DNA of 64,000 nt, taken from positions 5,303,049-5,367,048 of the forward strand of contig NW_024104365.1 of the NCBI RefSeq assembly GCF_003945595.2, read 5' to 3'. Positions 47,200-58,701 of this stretch are shown here, one piece after another (position 1 is the stretch's first letter; every line of letters starts with the position of its first letter). The position numbers and the translations under genes are program-made. The notes under the pieces were generated by a model. It was not told where the DNA came from. It did no database searches and saw only the letters and a list, made by a program, of their open reading frames with translations. Origin of the DNA: Pipra filicauda. Taxonomy: Eukaryota; Chordata; Aves; Passeriformes; Pipridae.

Positions 47200-47830
47200 A
47201 GAACTATCAAAAGTCCTTAACTACATAAAATTTTATTTCAGGTCAACTTCCCATAAAAGATATTAAATGTATTTTGTGGTTTATTCTGCACGTTAACAAT
47301 TCTAGAGGAGCTGCAATATTTGGGGGAAAGTAGTATGAAAGGGGGAAGTTAATTCACAGAAGATGTTTTACATTTGGGGTAGTTTTCCTTTGTAAAAGGA
47401 TGGATTTGAATGTGGAAGGGGCGGCTGGAGAGTGCTGCCGACATACTTGAAGCGGCTTTAAAAGCTCACTGTTGCCTCCAAAAAATTCGGATTTCTGATC
47501 TTCTGCTCAGCCTTTTTAATCATTGCTTAAAATTTTTGATGTTCCATTCATAAAACTTAGCACAATTCATGTGCCTTAAATTATATGTTTTGCTGCCTGA
47601 GCGCTGCCGAAGTTCCCAGCTGAAAAGTTTAATTAAAAGGGAAACTTTGACATGCTGCTGAGAAGATTAGTTCGCATTAGAGTGTTGAGATAAAAGAAAA
47701 TTTACTTCTAATCTAATTAACACCAATTAAAAGATGTAAAAGAATTTGCATTGGCCAATTGTTAATTATGCATCAATTTGCCTTTCCTGTGACAAAAAAA
47801 GCAAAATGTGACCTGTTTTGTTTTAGGATA
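47200..47830. promoter_or_regulatory. candidate conserved noncoding element, homeobox-rich
   Basis: A repeat-free block in which binding-site-like cores are packed closely, most of all at 47690-47800: CTAATCTAATTAACACC, CCAATTAAAAGATG, an octamer ATTTGCAT (47744-47751), TTGGCCAAT, TTGTTAATTATGCATC and CAATTTGCC. The flanking part has TTTAATTAAAAGGG and CGCATTAG. No transposon or simple repeat explains it. It is the strongest enhancer-like stretch in the window by texture; conservation is untested. Confidence 0.4.
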
Positions 47831-48482
47831 CCTATAGTGTGATGATATTGCCACAGTCATTTTTCATGTGAATTGGTTAAGATGGTAACACTTGCTTTGC
47901 ATCAACCCAGTGCTTTGGTTTGTGTTCAAGACTTTAGCACAAGGTTATTTCAGCCTAATTGGTCTGCAACTTGACAACTCTACGTAGGGATGACGGAAAC
48001 ACAAACAAAACCTCCAGTTTTATAGAAACCATTGCTTGCATGTATATGCTTCTTCTCCTTAAATCTGTGTATGTAATAGCTTGGAGGCATTAGAGGGGCA
48101 TGCTTGTCCATTTCAAAGTTTGTCTGTGTATTTACACATGCTTATATTTTTCTGATTCATGCTTTTTAGGTTATAGCTGGGATTATCTGGTAATAAATAT
48201 GGGTTTGTTCCACATGCCTTGGCAATGGTTTTATGCAGGATGTAGTATTTTGGGAGAATTGGTGTGGCTAGTGAGCTTCTCAGTTTGCTTCTAGGTGGAA
48301 GGCTGAAGATATTTCATCAGTGTATGGTAGACACTGCATGCTTAAAATGTTCTTTATTGGTTTTATGTGCATTGGCTTTTTTTTCTAGTTTTGCTTTTCA
48401 GCTTTGGAATTTAAACATGAGATGTTTAGTTCAGTATGAAGAAAGGACCCAGGGAAGACTAGGGTCTAGAGAGTAAGTACTA
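47831..48482. other. noncoding DNA, nothing recognised
   Basis: No gene or repeat is supported. Confidence 0.4.
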
Positions 48483-48880
48483 TCAGAAGCAGCTGAGGGA
48501 GCTGGGGTTGTTTAGCCTGGAGAAAAGGAGGCTCAGGGGTGACTTTATCACTCTCTACAGCTACCCGAAAGGAGGTTGTAGCCAGGTGGGGGTTGGCCTC
48601 TTCTCCCAGGCAACCAGCAATAGGACGAGAGGAAATGGCCTCATGCTGCGTCAGGGGAGATTCAAGTTGAACATCAGGAGAAAGTTCTTCGCAGAAAGAA
48701 TTGTTAAACATTGGAATGGACTGCCCAGGGAGGTGGTGGAGTCACCATGCCTGGAGGTGCTCAGGAAATGACTGGACTTGGCACCACTTGGTGGTGATGA
48801 GTCAAAGACTGTACTCAATGATCTCAGAGGTCTTTTCCAAACTAAGTGATTCTGTGTCATTCGGAGATTCTGTGACTGTG
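48483..48880 (+). mobile_element. CR1 LINE with ORF2 C-terminal remnant
   Basis: The longest CR1 copy here. It starts near GAAGCAGCTGAGGGAGCTGG, TTTAGCCTGGAGAAAAGGAG, and ends in ATTCTGTGTCATTCGGAGATTCTGTG. Part of the ORF2 C-terminus is still readable ([19 protein letters not shown].., ..[31 protein letters not shown]), which lies downstream of the reverse transcriptase domain. The frame ends in a TGA soon after and the reverse transcriptase itself is missing, so this is a dead 5'-truncated copy. Confidence 0.95.
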
Positions 48881-49763
48881 CTGTCTATGTTCTCTTAAGC
48901 ACTTTTATTTTTATTGAGATTATTATATTACTAGATGATTTTGTATATAAATACCATTTTTTTTGTGACACCACCAAATGAACAATTAGTTTATGATGTT
49001 GGTTGCTGCTTGTGCCTTCAAAAACATGAAGCGAAATTCAGTACAAGTTTCCTGAATTCATGTTTACTTCATCATCTTTCCTAGTGCTTTCACTCACTGT
49101 CTGTACAGCTGATAGTGTAGATACAGTTTGCCTTCAATGTGGCAAATCTAATGGTTTTATGGGGATGTCAAAGCTCTAAGCAGAAAGAAGGTTGTGTATT
49201 TCCAGTAACCATCTACAGAGGAGAGGAGGTGCATGCTGAGGTCTGAAAGAGCAGTTATGTCAACCCCACTTTAGGAAAGAAATATGGAAATGGAGTTTTA
49301 TGGCCACATTGTAAATTATGGGGACAAAAGAGAACAGAGAACATATGAAAGGGAATAAAAATATTTGTGTTATAGTATTGCTTGCAATCAAATAGTATAG
49401 AGTTGCAACAATGTCTTAATTAAGAATTGCTCTGGATTTGATCACCATATTCAGAAATATAAGTAACTCTTTACCACTGTAAACATGTATCAAGTAGCTC
49501 TTCTGTATGTCTTCGTGTTATACCTTGCTGAGCTCTTCTTTATGCTTTATATTGCCTTTTGTGAAAAGCATCACAAAGGTTCTTTCTAAAGAAAACAAAC
49601 CAGGAGCTAGAACATTAAGAGTATATTATATATTTGACCAATCACTTTTATAAAGTCTGATGCAAGTCTTTAATGTGAGATCCTTGGAGAATGCTTTAGT
49701 TTTTAATATTTCTATGACCTTCTCCAGGGGACTGAAAAATTACTTTGAAGTATCAAAGTGGTG
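48881..49763. other. noncoding DNA, nothing recognised
   Basis: AT-rich; no supported gene. Confidence 0.4.
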
Positions 49764-49830
49764 CATGGAGTTTTAGCTGTGTGATTCCCATTAAAGTCAG
49801 TAGGAGCCAGGTAGCTAAAACTCAACACAA
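49764..49830. repeat. palindromic sauropsid repeat fragment
   Basis: The 11-base arms GAGTTTTAGCT (49768-49778) and AGCTAAAACTC (49813-49823) are perfect inverted copies, around a centre ATTCCCATTAAAGTCAGTAG that resembles the CCCATTGAAGTCAATGGG core of the element at 33505-33640 and 1271-1337. Confidence 0.5.
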
Positions 49831-52089
49831 CTATGAAAACACACTCCTTGTGCAGTGTTAAGTAGTTAAGCAATTCTGTGACATGGCAGTGACATTTTAC
49901 TGCAGTTGCTGGCTTTATAGGTCCACTCAAGGCTTGTATTTTTACTGGAGTTTTACTGTTCAGTGAAAATAGTAAAGAATTATTCAAAAGCAGGTGTAGG
50001 CTATTCTACTAAAAGGCACAGCTGTTGGGAAAAGCTGAAAAATTACCTATATTTTTAATGTGAAATGGTAACATCTGTTTTGCAAACTCTGAGCTCATCA
50101 CTTGCAGACTGGCCATACTGTAAGCATTTGTTTGAGGTGCCTGAAACTATTTTGCGTACTCTCAGCCCAGGACCAAAATCAACCCTTGGTAACCCATGGT
50201 GCTGGCAGGTGATTGGGAATTCTCAGCTCAGCCATGCTCCTGTCAATAAGAAAGATGAACCTGTGCTTCCCAGAGGTACTGACAGGCAAAGCAACCACCC
50301 AGAAGAGAAGCCTGATCTAATTAATACAGTTTCTTTTTGAAATATCTCTACATTTGTCTACACATGTCTATGAAGTTTGATTTACACCAATGTGAGGCAA
50401 GAAATCAGCTGTTCTGTTCACCTTGCCTAAAATCAGAAAGGAGGATTTAAAGCTTCCAAATTTTGCATTTCACAGCAATGTTCAGTAGCCATCTGGACAG
50501 CCTTCTACTGACATTCCTACCTGGGCCTGCCACGCCCTCACAAGCAAGGACCAGAGCTGTCTACCAGTGCTGCTGTCTGGTACGTGCTCCTCCCTACAGC
50601 AGCGGCTCACAGATGTAGCTTCTGAGAGGACTCCTCCAAGTTGCAAGAGATGAGGTGTATTGTCATATAAGGTTCTTGAGGAAGTAAACTTAAAGCTATC
50701 CTATCTGTTTCATAGGCAGCACTGAAAAATCAAAATTAATTGCTCCAGCGTATTGGGGCCTGAGTTCGTCACCAATATGACACAGCCTACAATACTCAAA
50801 AGATAAATCTAGACATTAATATCTGACTACAGCTTCTTGATATGGCAAATGATATGTAGACGTTTACCTTTTCACCAAAAAATTGTGAGATGCATATAAT
50901 GCATCACATTACCTGAATAATACCGCAACTTTTATGCAGCTGGGAAAGTATATTTATAGTGTCCAAGTTAAAGCATATCACATTTTGTAGCAACAAGTGC
51001 TTTGTCATTAATGTGGTCATTTCAGTTTTTCTCAAGCTGACTGAAAATTTTCCAGAATTAAGTAACATAGAAAGATAGCGGGTAGTGTCCACGGACTAAT
51101 ATGTCCTTAATTCCCAAATTTTTGTTATGTGAGTCTCAGCACAGTTTACCAGGATCTCCCCTAGTACTAAACAGGGATTTCAGTGGTAAAAGTAGTGTTA
51201 ATTCATCTTTAATATGGGCGTATGGCTCCCGGAAGCTACAGGCTTCAGCATATAAAATGACAAAGCAGAAACTGCAGAGATAAAAAATCCGTATCAAAGA
51301 GGAGTCTGCAGCCCTTCTGTTTCGAAACAGGGTGCTGCATTTGGAAGTCATAGTGTTGACTTCCTTGGGTCCATCATTTATATGACATAGATGTTCTGAG
51401 CTTCCTCGGGTTCTTTCTAAATACCATTTTCAAACCCTTTGAGAAGACCATAGTGATGGTCTGACCTATACTTTAAGGTACAGCACGAGGCCAAGCACTT
51501 GCTCAGTTTTCCTCCTCTGCTACCCCATGCATGTTTATACTGAACTGTTGGGAAATGTATAGTGATATTCATTGCTACATGACAATAGCGAGTAACTCTT
51601 CTCATATGGTTAATGTAAAATTTTGTTTCTGAAATTTTTAAACAACACAGTGCATGAGTGTGCATCTGTATTTGCATATTTAGTTCAATTACTAAAAAAA
51701 TCTTTCCTTTGACTTGCAAAACAGCAAACATTTGAAAAACAGAAGAAATAATAGTATCATTACGTTAGCTTTATTAGACTTTTCAGGCCTACAGATTAAA
51801 TAGAATATGATTTTATTTAATAGATTATTATTTTATTATTCATTTCTCTTTAATTGAGAAATTTTCTGTAGTATGCAGAGTGAATTGAATTTTCATTACG
51901 TACCTAGTCAGGGACCAGTCCAAATAATTCTTTAAGCAGTTTAGAAAAAAAAAATGCTCATTGAAGACTTGTTAAGTCGTGTGAGAATATGCATTAAATG
52001 CTTATCTCTCCTGTGGGTATGTAGGTATCAGCTACTTGGTTTACTGTGTGAGGTTTAATGCTTTTCTTCTAATTTCTAATGAACTTTAC
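49831..52089. other. AT-rich noncoding DNA
   Basis: No gene is supported. 51.7-51.95 kb is extremely AT-rich with TTTATTTAATAGATTATTA. Confidence 0.4.
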
Positions 52090-52330
52090 CACCAGACTAC
52101 TTGATCATGACTAAGCCTATGAACAATGCAAATGGAATTGCCCCCTGATGGTGAGGAATGGGGCCCAGATGGCCCTTAAAAGGTGATAATTAGGAAATAT
52201 AGCATATCTGAGTAGCTAGAAAGAGAGAAATTTGTTGAAGACAGTCAATCTGTTTGAAGCAATGGTCTTTCCCTTAATTATATAGATTTTCATTTAAGGC
52301 TGCTTTCAAGTAAATTTTCCCAGAAAATTT
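52090..52330. promoter_or_regulatory. candidate conserved noncoding element with octamer
   Basis: A perfect octamer ATGCAAAT (52126-52133) overlaps a SOX-like AACAATG. It is followed by CCAGATGGCCCTTAAAAGG, GGTGATAATTAGG, GTCAATC and CCTTAATTATATAG. The mix of octamer, E-box and homeodomain cores without repeats is enhancer-like. Untested. Confidence 0.3.
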
Positions 52331-53948
52331 TATTTGCAACTGGAAACTAGAAACCACTGATTCTGCTTCTCTCTGTTTCAAGTTCTCTGTGGAAACTTTT
52401 TGTGTCATATTGTCTTCAAAATATGAGTGACAGGCTGGCTGTATATATTGTCACAGTATTTTGGGTTGTAGGTATCCTTCTGCTGCAAAATGGCAGCAAA
52501 ATGAGAAGCATGAGAGATATAGATATTAGTACGTTGTCAAACATATGTATTACCAGAATTCAACTGTAAATTCTGCTGGATGAGGATTTGCTTGCTTCTA
52601 GAAAGATTTGCCACTGTTCTGAGCATTTCTTTGCCTTTTGGGGGTTTCATAAAAGCTCAGATTTTTATTTCTCTATTTAATTTTATAACTTTATTAAAAC
52701 ACTGTAATTTGGAAATAAATTGTTTCTTTATATTATAGATCAGATGGTAATGAAAGAGTACACAGGTCACTGAAGGCTTTCCAGTGTAGTTCTCCCTTTA
52801 CAGCTGCCTTATGAAATGAGGTTTTATGTTGATTGCATTTGCTGTGTTGTGAGAAAATTGCCAGTGGGGAAAGGACATCCTTCTGGGAGGATGTTACAGG
52901 GGAAAGAGACAAGTTACTGGTAAATCCACTACTATTAATTTTGTAAATTTAGTAAACCGTGTCCCTGAGAGTAATGTGACTCAAGCACATATCAGAGTTT
53001 CAGACAACAGGTAGATAGATGTAAAAGGAGAGCCATATCATAGATATTAGTTTTTTGAATATGAAATTTTGACTTGAATTTAAGTGTTGAACACAAGCCT
53101 GTGACAGGTATTTAGCAGTAAAATCTGTTGTGATGGCCTGCTTGCCTCAAGCTTACATCATGATTCACCACATCAGAAATAATTCTCCAAAACACAGGTT
53201 TGAAGCCTTGCAGACTGTGTTTTATTGCTGTAGGAGAGGATAGACTTGCTGACAAACTAGGGAAGGTCCTCCAGGAGGACTTTTTGTCCCATAAAATATT
53301 TAATTTTGTCTCATATTCTGTCTTTTAGGAGACAGTACAATGTTCTTACCCTGTCACATTGAAATGGAAATATAGGGCTCAGCAGCCACTGTATTGCCTG
53401 GGCCCAAAAGTGCTCTGATTGTCATTGTCTGTGTTAGCCTCCACCTTATGTTATGTATTGTCATCGGTTCTAAATGCATTTTCCTCAACTTCTCCTTGGC
53501 TGAATTGGGATCATTAAAAGGTCAGGTTTCCAGATCTTTAAATATCAATGCGTTACTGGTTTCTCTTCTGTTTGACCATCCTCTTCTTGCTAGGAACTAA
53601 AATCTAGTGCTGAAGGAAAGCCAGCCTACTGAGAGGGAAGCTACAGGAAAATGTTTTTTCCATAATGTCTTTTGATTTTTTTTCTTCCAAGTCTAAGGTA
53701 CTCTAGTGAATAGGATGATATCTATTCAGTTGTTGCTTCTATGTCTACAAGTCTTATTGCAGAAAGTAAAAATATTTTCAGGACTTTGAATACACTTATC
53801 TTGTTTGATGATGCAGCTAATATTAATGCTAGTACTAATAGGATGTGTAATTAAAAAGTAGTCTTTTTTGTCGGTTTGCTATAGGTTGATCTGACACTGT
53901 TGTAATATATCTGTAAATTGGTCCTCAGGCAGATAGTGGTTTGTCCAA
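52331..53948. other. noncoding DNA, nothing recognised
   Basis: AT-rich; no gene or transposon is supported. Confidence 0.4.
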
Positions 53949-53989
53949 TTTTTTTTTTTTAGTTAAGAGTTTTTTTAGTTAAGAGTTTT
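53949..53989. repeat. short tandem duplication
   Basis: TTTTTTTAGTTAAGAG occurs twice with a 16-base period (AGTTAAGAG at 53961 and 53977), following a T12 run. It looks like a recent slippage event. Confidence 0.85.
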
Positions 53990-56900
53990 GAAGCATGAAA
54001 GCAAAGTTTATGAAATTCTCACATTTTTAGGAGAGTTTTAAAACTATTAGCTATTACATAGAAAAAAATCTAAATTGTTAAGAATAGCTCTGACTGACAG
54101 CATTTAAATTCAAATCAGTATAACTTTAGGAGACGTGTGACTACTGAAGTGCCAAAAAAATACCAGCTGTAAGTGTGTGTGTGTGGGCGGAAATAGTAAA
54201 TAAACACAGCAGATTTTGTCCTCCCCACCTCACATATCAGAGCATACTGTAAATAAAAACGTAATTTCAGCAAGGCCTGTGGGATTCACCATGTGCCTGA
54301 TTCCGGAGTGATCCAGACGCAGACCCCACCAATCAGCATCCATGTCTACAGCCAGATCCAGCGTGCAAGTGAGAGCAGTCACGATTAGAATTGTCTGTGG
54401 CCCTTGCATAATTTAGATGATTTTCTGAGTATTGGAATAGCACTGCCTATTTGGATAAAAGTAGTTTAGCACACACACAAAAGAGGATGTTGTTCTTCTC
54501 GATTGTGAGTTTTCCACATGCTCAGCTTTACGCCCATCTGAAGCAACTAGCACGTCCAAATGGATGGAATTAAAGGTGTGTAAAGAGAAAGCAAAGGAGA
54601 CAGACAGTTGATGTTTGCACGTAAGAAGCTGTTTGCCTGTTCATCACTTCCAGAAGTGACTTTCCATTTGTCAAGTCACATGGTTGCCTTCCAGGAGGCT
54701 CCCACCTTTCCTTCCCTCTGTGCTGCCTACTCCAGGAGGCTGTGCTCCCTTCCTTGCCATAAGGGAAGGCTTTGCTACCACCCCATTTTATCTCCCAAGT
54801 CTCCCATGTGCTGCATTTCTTTTTGTTCTGTCTGCTTTTAGCCAAATAAGCAAATCTCACCTGCTAGGCATGATGGCACTGCTTCCCAGCATTTTTGTAG
54901 GGTCAACATTTTGGGTTCCCTTCTGCTTTGAATGGAATAGTTGGGGTTATTCTGCTGCTCTTTTGCAGCTGGTTAAAAAAAAAAAATAGAAAGACTGTTA
55001 CTGCCATTAATGTTGTATGTTATTCAAAAAGTTGTTGTAGTCTCTCTATCCGTCCCAGCCTACCAAAAACCTTCCAGAACGTTCCAGATTCTGTCATTTT
55101 ACAAGTAATTTATTGCAAGGTTAATTTTAAATGGCAGGAAGGAAAAGTTGGAGGTGGAGGGTTACTGCATGGCACTCTGATGCAATTCAGTGTGCTTGCT
55201 CTGTTTATTATAATTGATTGGGAATGGTTAAAGTACCTAACAGCTGCCTACTATATTGTGCTGATATTTATATGGTACTTTTATATTCTGTCTGAAACCA
55301 TAAGCACAAAGGGTTTCTAAAGATTTAATATAAAACTTGCTTGTAAAATTCCAAGGTTTATAGCACAATTCATTTGATGCAGACCTGTTTGGTTTATGTG
55401 GGTGGATGCTACTTAACTCAGCGCTATCCTTTTCCATCTTTCTCTCACACAGAAAAACTCCACATTTTGAAAAGCTTAAAACCTTTTATCTTACTGAGAC
55501 AAGCTTAACATCTCTTTGTAAGGAATTATTTCTAGAGTAGGTGACAGGTATACATGCAAGATTAATGTGGCATAGATATCCTGAAGTACTTTAAGTCACT
55601 TGGATAACCAGTGGCCGCTTTTCCTTAGCACTTGAAACCTTTTGTTTAGAATTAACTCTTTAGTAGCTTACTTTTCCCCCCTTTCAAACGGACAGCCTAT
55701 GGCTTGATCTAGGCCATGAAACCGGCGCAAACTTGCTCAGGACCATCTTTTCCCTTTATCCAGTGACCACACTTGCCACGAGATGGGCCTCTTCTGATAC
55801 TTTCTCCAAAGTTGAATTTATAGTTTCATGTGTTTTACACCTAACCTTGGGTTTGTGGCTCGTGGTTTCCTGCTCTAGTTGGGGTAAACCATAAGCCCTT
55901 TTCCTCCTAAGCCTGTGACCATTGGAAGGCTTTGTACCACCTTTATTCAGCCACACTGGCCTGTCAGTGAAGGAGCATAATAAGTTGGGGAAAATTTACA
56001 GCTCTCTCTAGTTGTTGGCAAACATGAATGTCTCAAACACTTGCTCTGGAGCCTCTTCCACTACCACTGTGGTTGCTTCTACAATTTCAATGACTTCCTG
56101 GGAGTCACTGTATTTCAGTCCCATAAATAACATTATTCTAATGCTACCTTCTGCTCTGCATATATTCTGATTAACTCAACTGGGAGCACACAGAGGCTGA
56201 GCTGGTTGGGATAAACTGAAGGGACTGGGAGAAAAAAAGCAAGTGTATTAGTCCAAAATCAGTGGCTTTGCTAAGGGCAAAGAAGGTGTGATGTGAATTT
56301 TTTCCAAGTCATTTCTGACTGCAGATGGTGGTGAGAGTGTCCTGGACAGCTCCACCTCCCGGGACACCGATCTTTCCCCAGCCCATAGCCTCTTGGGATT
56401 TGCCTTGCCTTCAGACTTAGTGTTTGTCTGTGGAAGAACACCTTGCAACAGGTGGGCCAGCCCTGTCCCATGACAAACTGATTATGGCTGGGAAGCAAGT
56501 TTTCTTGGAGCAGTGTTAGCTGTGTATTGCACTGAGCATTAGTCCTACCTGATGCTATAACCTCACCCAGTTGCCTTGCTTCAGTGTTGTGCCTCCTGGG
56601 GCACTTGAGTCTCTAATTCCCTCCCTGAATGAGGTTTCAATGAATTTACACCTGAAACATTAAAACCCACAAGGTTTTAACATGTATGGTAATAATGCTA
56701 AGAGTATTCTGGTTTTGAACAGTGTGGTTTCCACATTTTTAGGCTTTTCTGTGCTAGCAGATGGCCTTGAGATTTAGCATTTTTTAAAAGTTGTCATGTA
56801 GGTCTATGACTCTCAGAAAGTCAGGGTGAACAAAAGACAGCATACCATGTTTTATAATGCTGATAAATCCCAAGGCCACAGTTAGCATACTGAGTGTTAA

Positions 56901-57796
56901 CAAAAATGAGAAGAGGCAAATGCCTCTATGAGTGTGGTTATTTGTGCTCATTTTTTTTCATGGGCTGGATTTAGCTTTAATGAATGCATCAGTGTGGCAG
57001 GAGCATCAGAGGCACTCCCTGCCCCTTCCCACCCTTCCCACCCCTGGTCCGGATGTTATTACACAGTGTTAAGCATATTCTTTCATGGGCATTTGCAAAA
57101 GAATAGGAAGATTACCTTATTTTCATGTCTATAGCCTGCCTCACAGATAACTTGTGACCTGCTAGAAGTACTTATACTTGAAAATACGGCTGTGGTTAAT
57201 CTGCACCCGCAGAAAAACCTGTATTAAATAAGGAGTCAGAAGCAGGGTGGGATTAGAGAGAGAAAAAACTGGTTGGTCACATAGAAGGAGCTCTTGGGCC
57301 ACTGGAAGAAGAGTAACTCCCTATCACATGCATTCTCCTTATTTTGTTTCGATTTGTATTTGAACAGTTAAACCGTGTATTGCATATATGAAAAGAAGAA
57401 ACTAGGAATTCATGGTTTGGGAAAGGAGTAAAGCTGCTTGCTTTAACACTGTGCTTCGTAGTGGGATATAAGGATTGCCTTCACTTTGCAAAGCAGTTGT
57501 GAGTTCAGGTAGCTAATATACATCTGCTGAGCTCAGGTAAAAACACAGTGAAGAGGAGGCACTTCAGTTTTGTTCTGAGGTCATACCCTGACTCTACATG
57601 GAGTTAACCTTCTGACAAAAATGAAGTACCTAGTTTCCAGTGTCATTCTACCTGCCAATATCTGCCATGCACAAGTTATTTCAGTGGGGAAAAAAAAAAA
57701 AAAAGAGCAAGCTGCTTTTTTATCAGGGAGAAGCCTGAGGTGATGGAATCCTCAGCCTTACAAAAATATAAATGACCAGGCTTTGATTCCTGCAGC
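53990..57796. other. noncoding DNA, nothing recognised
   Basis: No gene is supported. A short (GT)n is at 54174-54185, an A run at 54976-54986 and a 15-base A run at 57690-57704. The open frames at 54.6-55.3 kb are hydrophobic and unrecognised. Confidence 0.4.
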
Positions 57797-58140
57797 AGGT
57801 TTAAGGCTGATTATTTTAAGAACCATTGAAACCTGAAGCCGCAGCCCTCTGATTACAGTCCTAGTCTATATTTGACATAGTGTAGTAATGATTTCTAACA
57901 TCTATTTTAGTTTGGATTTAGAGAGAGAGAGGCAACCTACACTGAAGTATATTACCATGCTCTGACTTGTGAGCATTGTGTAGGAGGTTTAAGTCAGATT
58001 ATTTTAAGAACTCAACAAGCCTGAAACAGCGTTTTTATGATTATAGCTTTTCCCCCCCTATCCTTTCCACCCAGAGCAGTAGTGAATTCTAACATCTCTT
58101 TTAGCTGGCTTTAGAGCAGAGCCAGCCTACACTGAATTGG
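57797..58140. repeat. diverged tandem duplication, period about 188-190 bp
   Basis: Unit 1 (57797 to about 57984) and unit 2 (57985 to about 58173) share, in order, AGGTTTAAG..GATTATTTTAAGAAC, CCTGAA..C, TGATTA, GTAGT..TTCTAACATCT, TTTTAG, TTTAGAG and CCTACACTGAA. Shared blocks keep a constant offset of 188-190 bases. The copies are clearly diverged, so the duplication is old. Neither unit is a transposon I recognise. Confidence 0.85.
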
Positions 58141-58666
58141 CCTCTTTTGATGCTACAGTATTGACTGAGGGGAGGGACAGATGGAACAAAAATCCTAATT
58201 GCCCAAACTTACAATAGGTTCCCAGCAGCAGCCATCACAAAAGAAATGTTAATGCAGTAAAAGGTAAATGGAAGGAAGCTAAACCCAACTTGTGGACAAT
58301 TCAAAACCTACATCAATTTATTTTAAACTGCTTCCTGCAGTTTGTGAACACCTTCCTTGTCATAGTAGAATTGTATTTGTTTTTACATTAGTCACTGCTC
58401 TGCAGAAGTCTTATCATGCTTCTGCAATTGGTAAAGTAACTGGAAAATGCCGTCTTGGGATGAGGAACAAATGACTTCCTATGGTCCGGGCCAACTCTGT
58501 TGAAGTTATTTGTTGCAAATGGTCAACTTGCCCTGCATAGTTTTCACAGCTGCAGCTGAACACTTTCTTTTCTAGTAGTGAGACTTGAGGGTATCTGCAA
58601 GCACAACAGATGGCAGCAGTATTTTGATGTTTCAGCCTCAAAATGAGGGGGCAAAATGTCATTACT
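58141..58666. other. noncoding DNA, nothing recognised
   Basis: No supported gene or repeat. Confidence 0.4.
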
Positions 58667-58701
58667 CATCCATCCATCCATCCGTCCGTCCGCCTGTCCA
58701 T
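58667..58701. repeat. (CATC)n/(CGTC)n tetranucleotide repeat
   Basis: About four CATC units are followed by CGTC units and CGCCTGTCC. The change from CATC to CGTC in the middle suggests a mutated unit that then spread. Confidence 0.9.

Noticed and set aside
48508..48771. 87-codon open frame on the plus strand
   Set aside because: It is the remnant of the CR1 ORF2 C-terminus, not a host gene.
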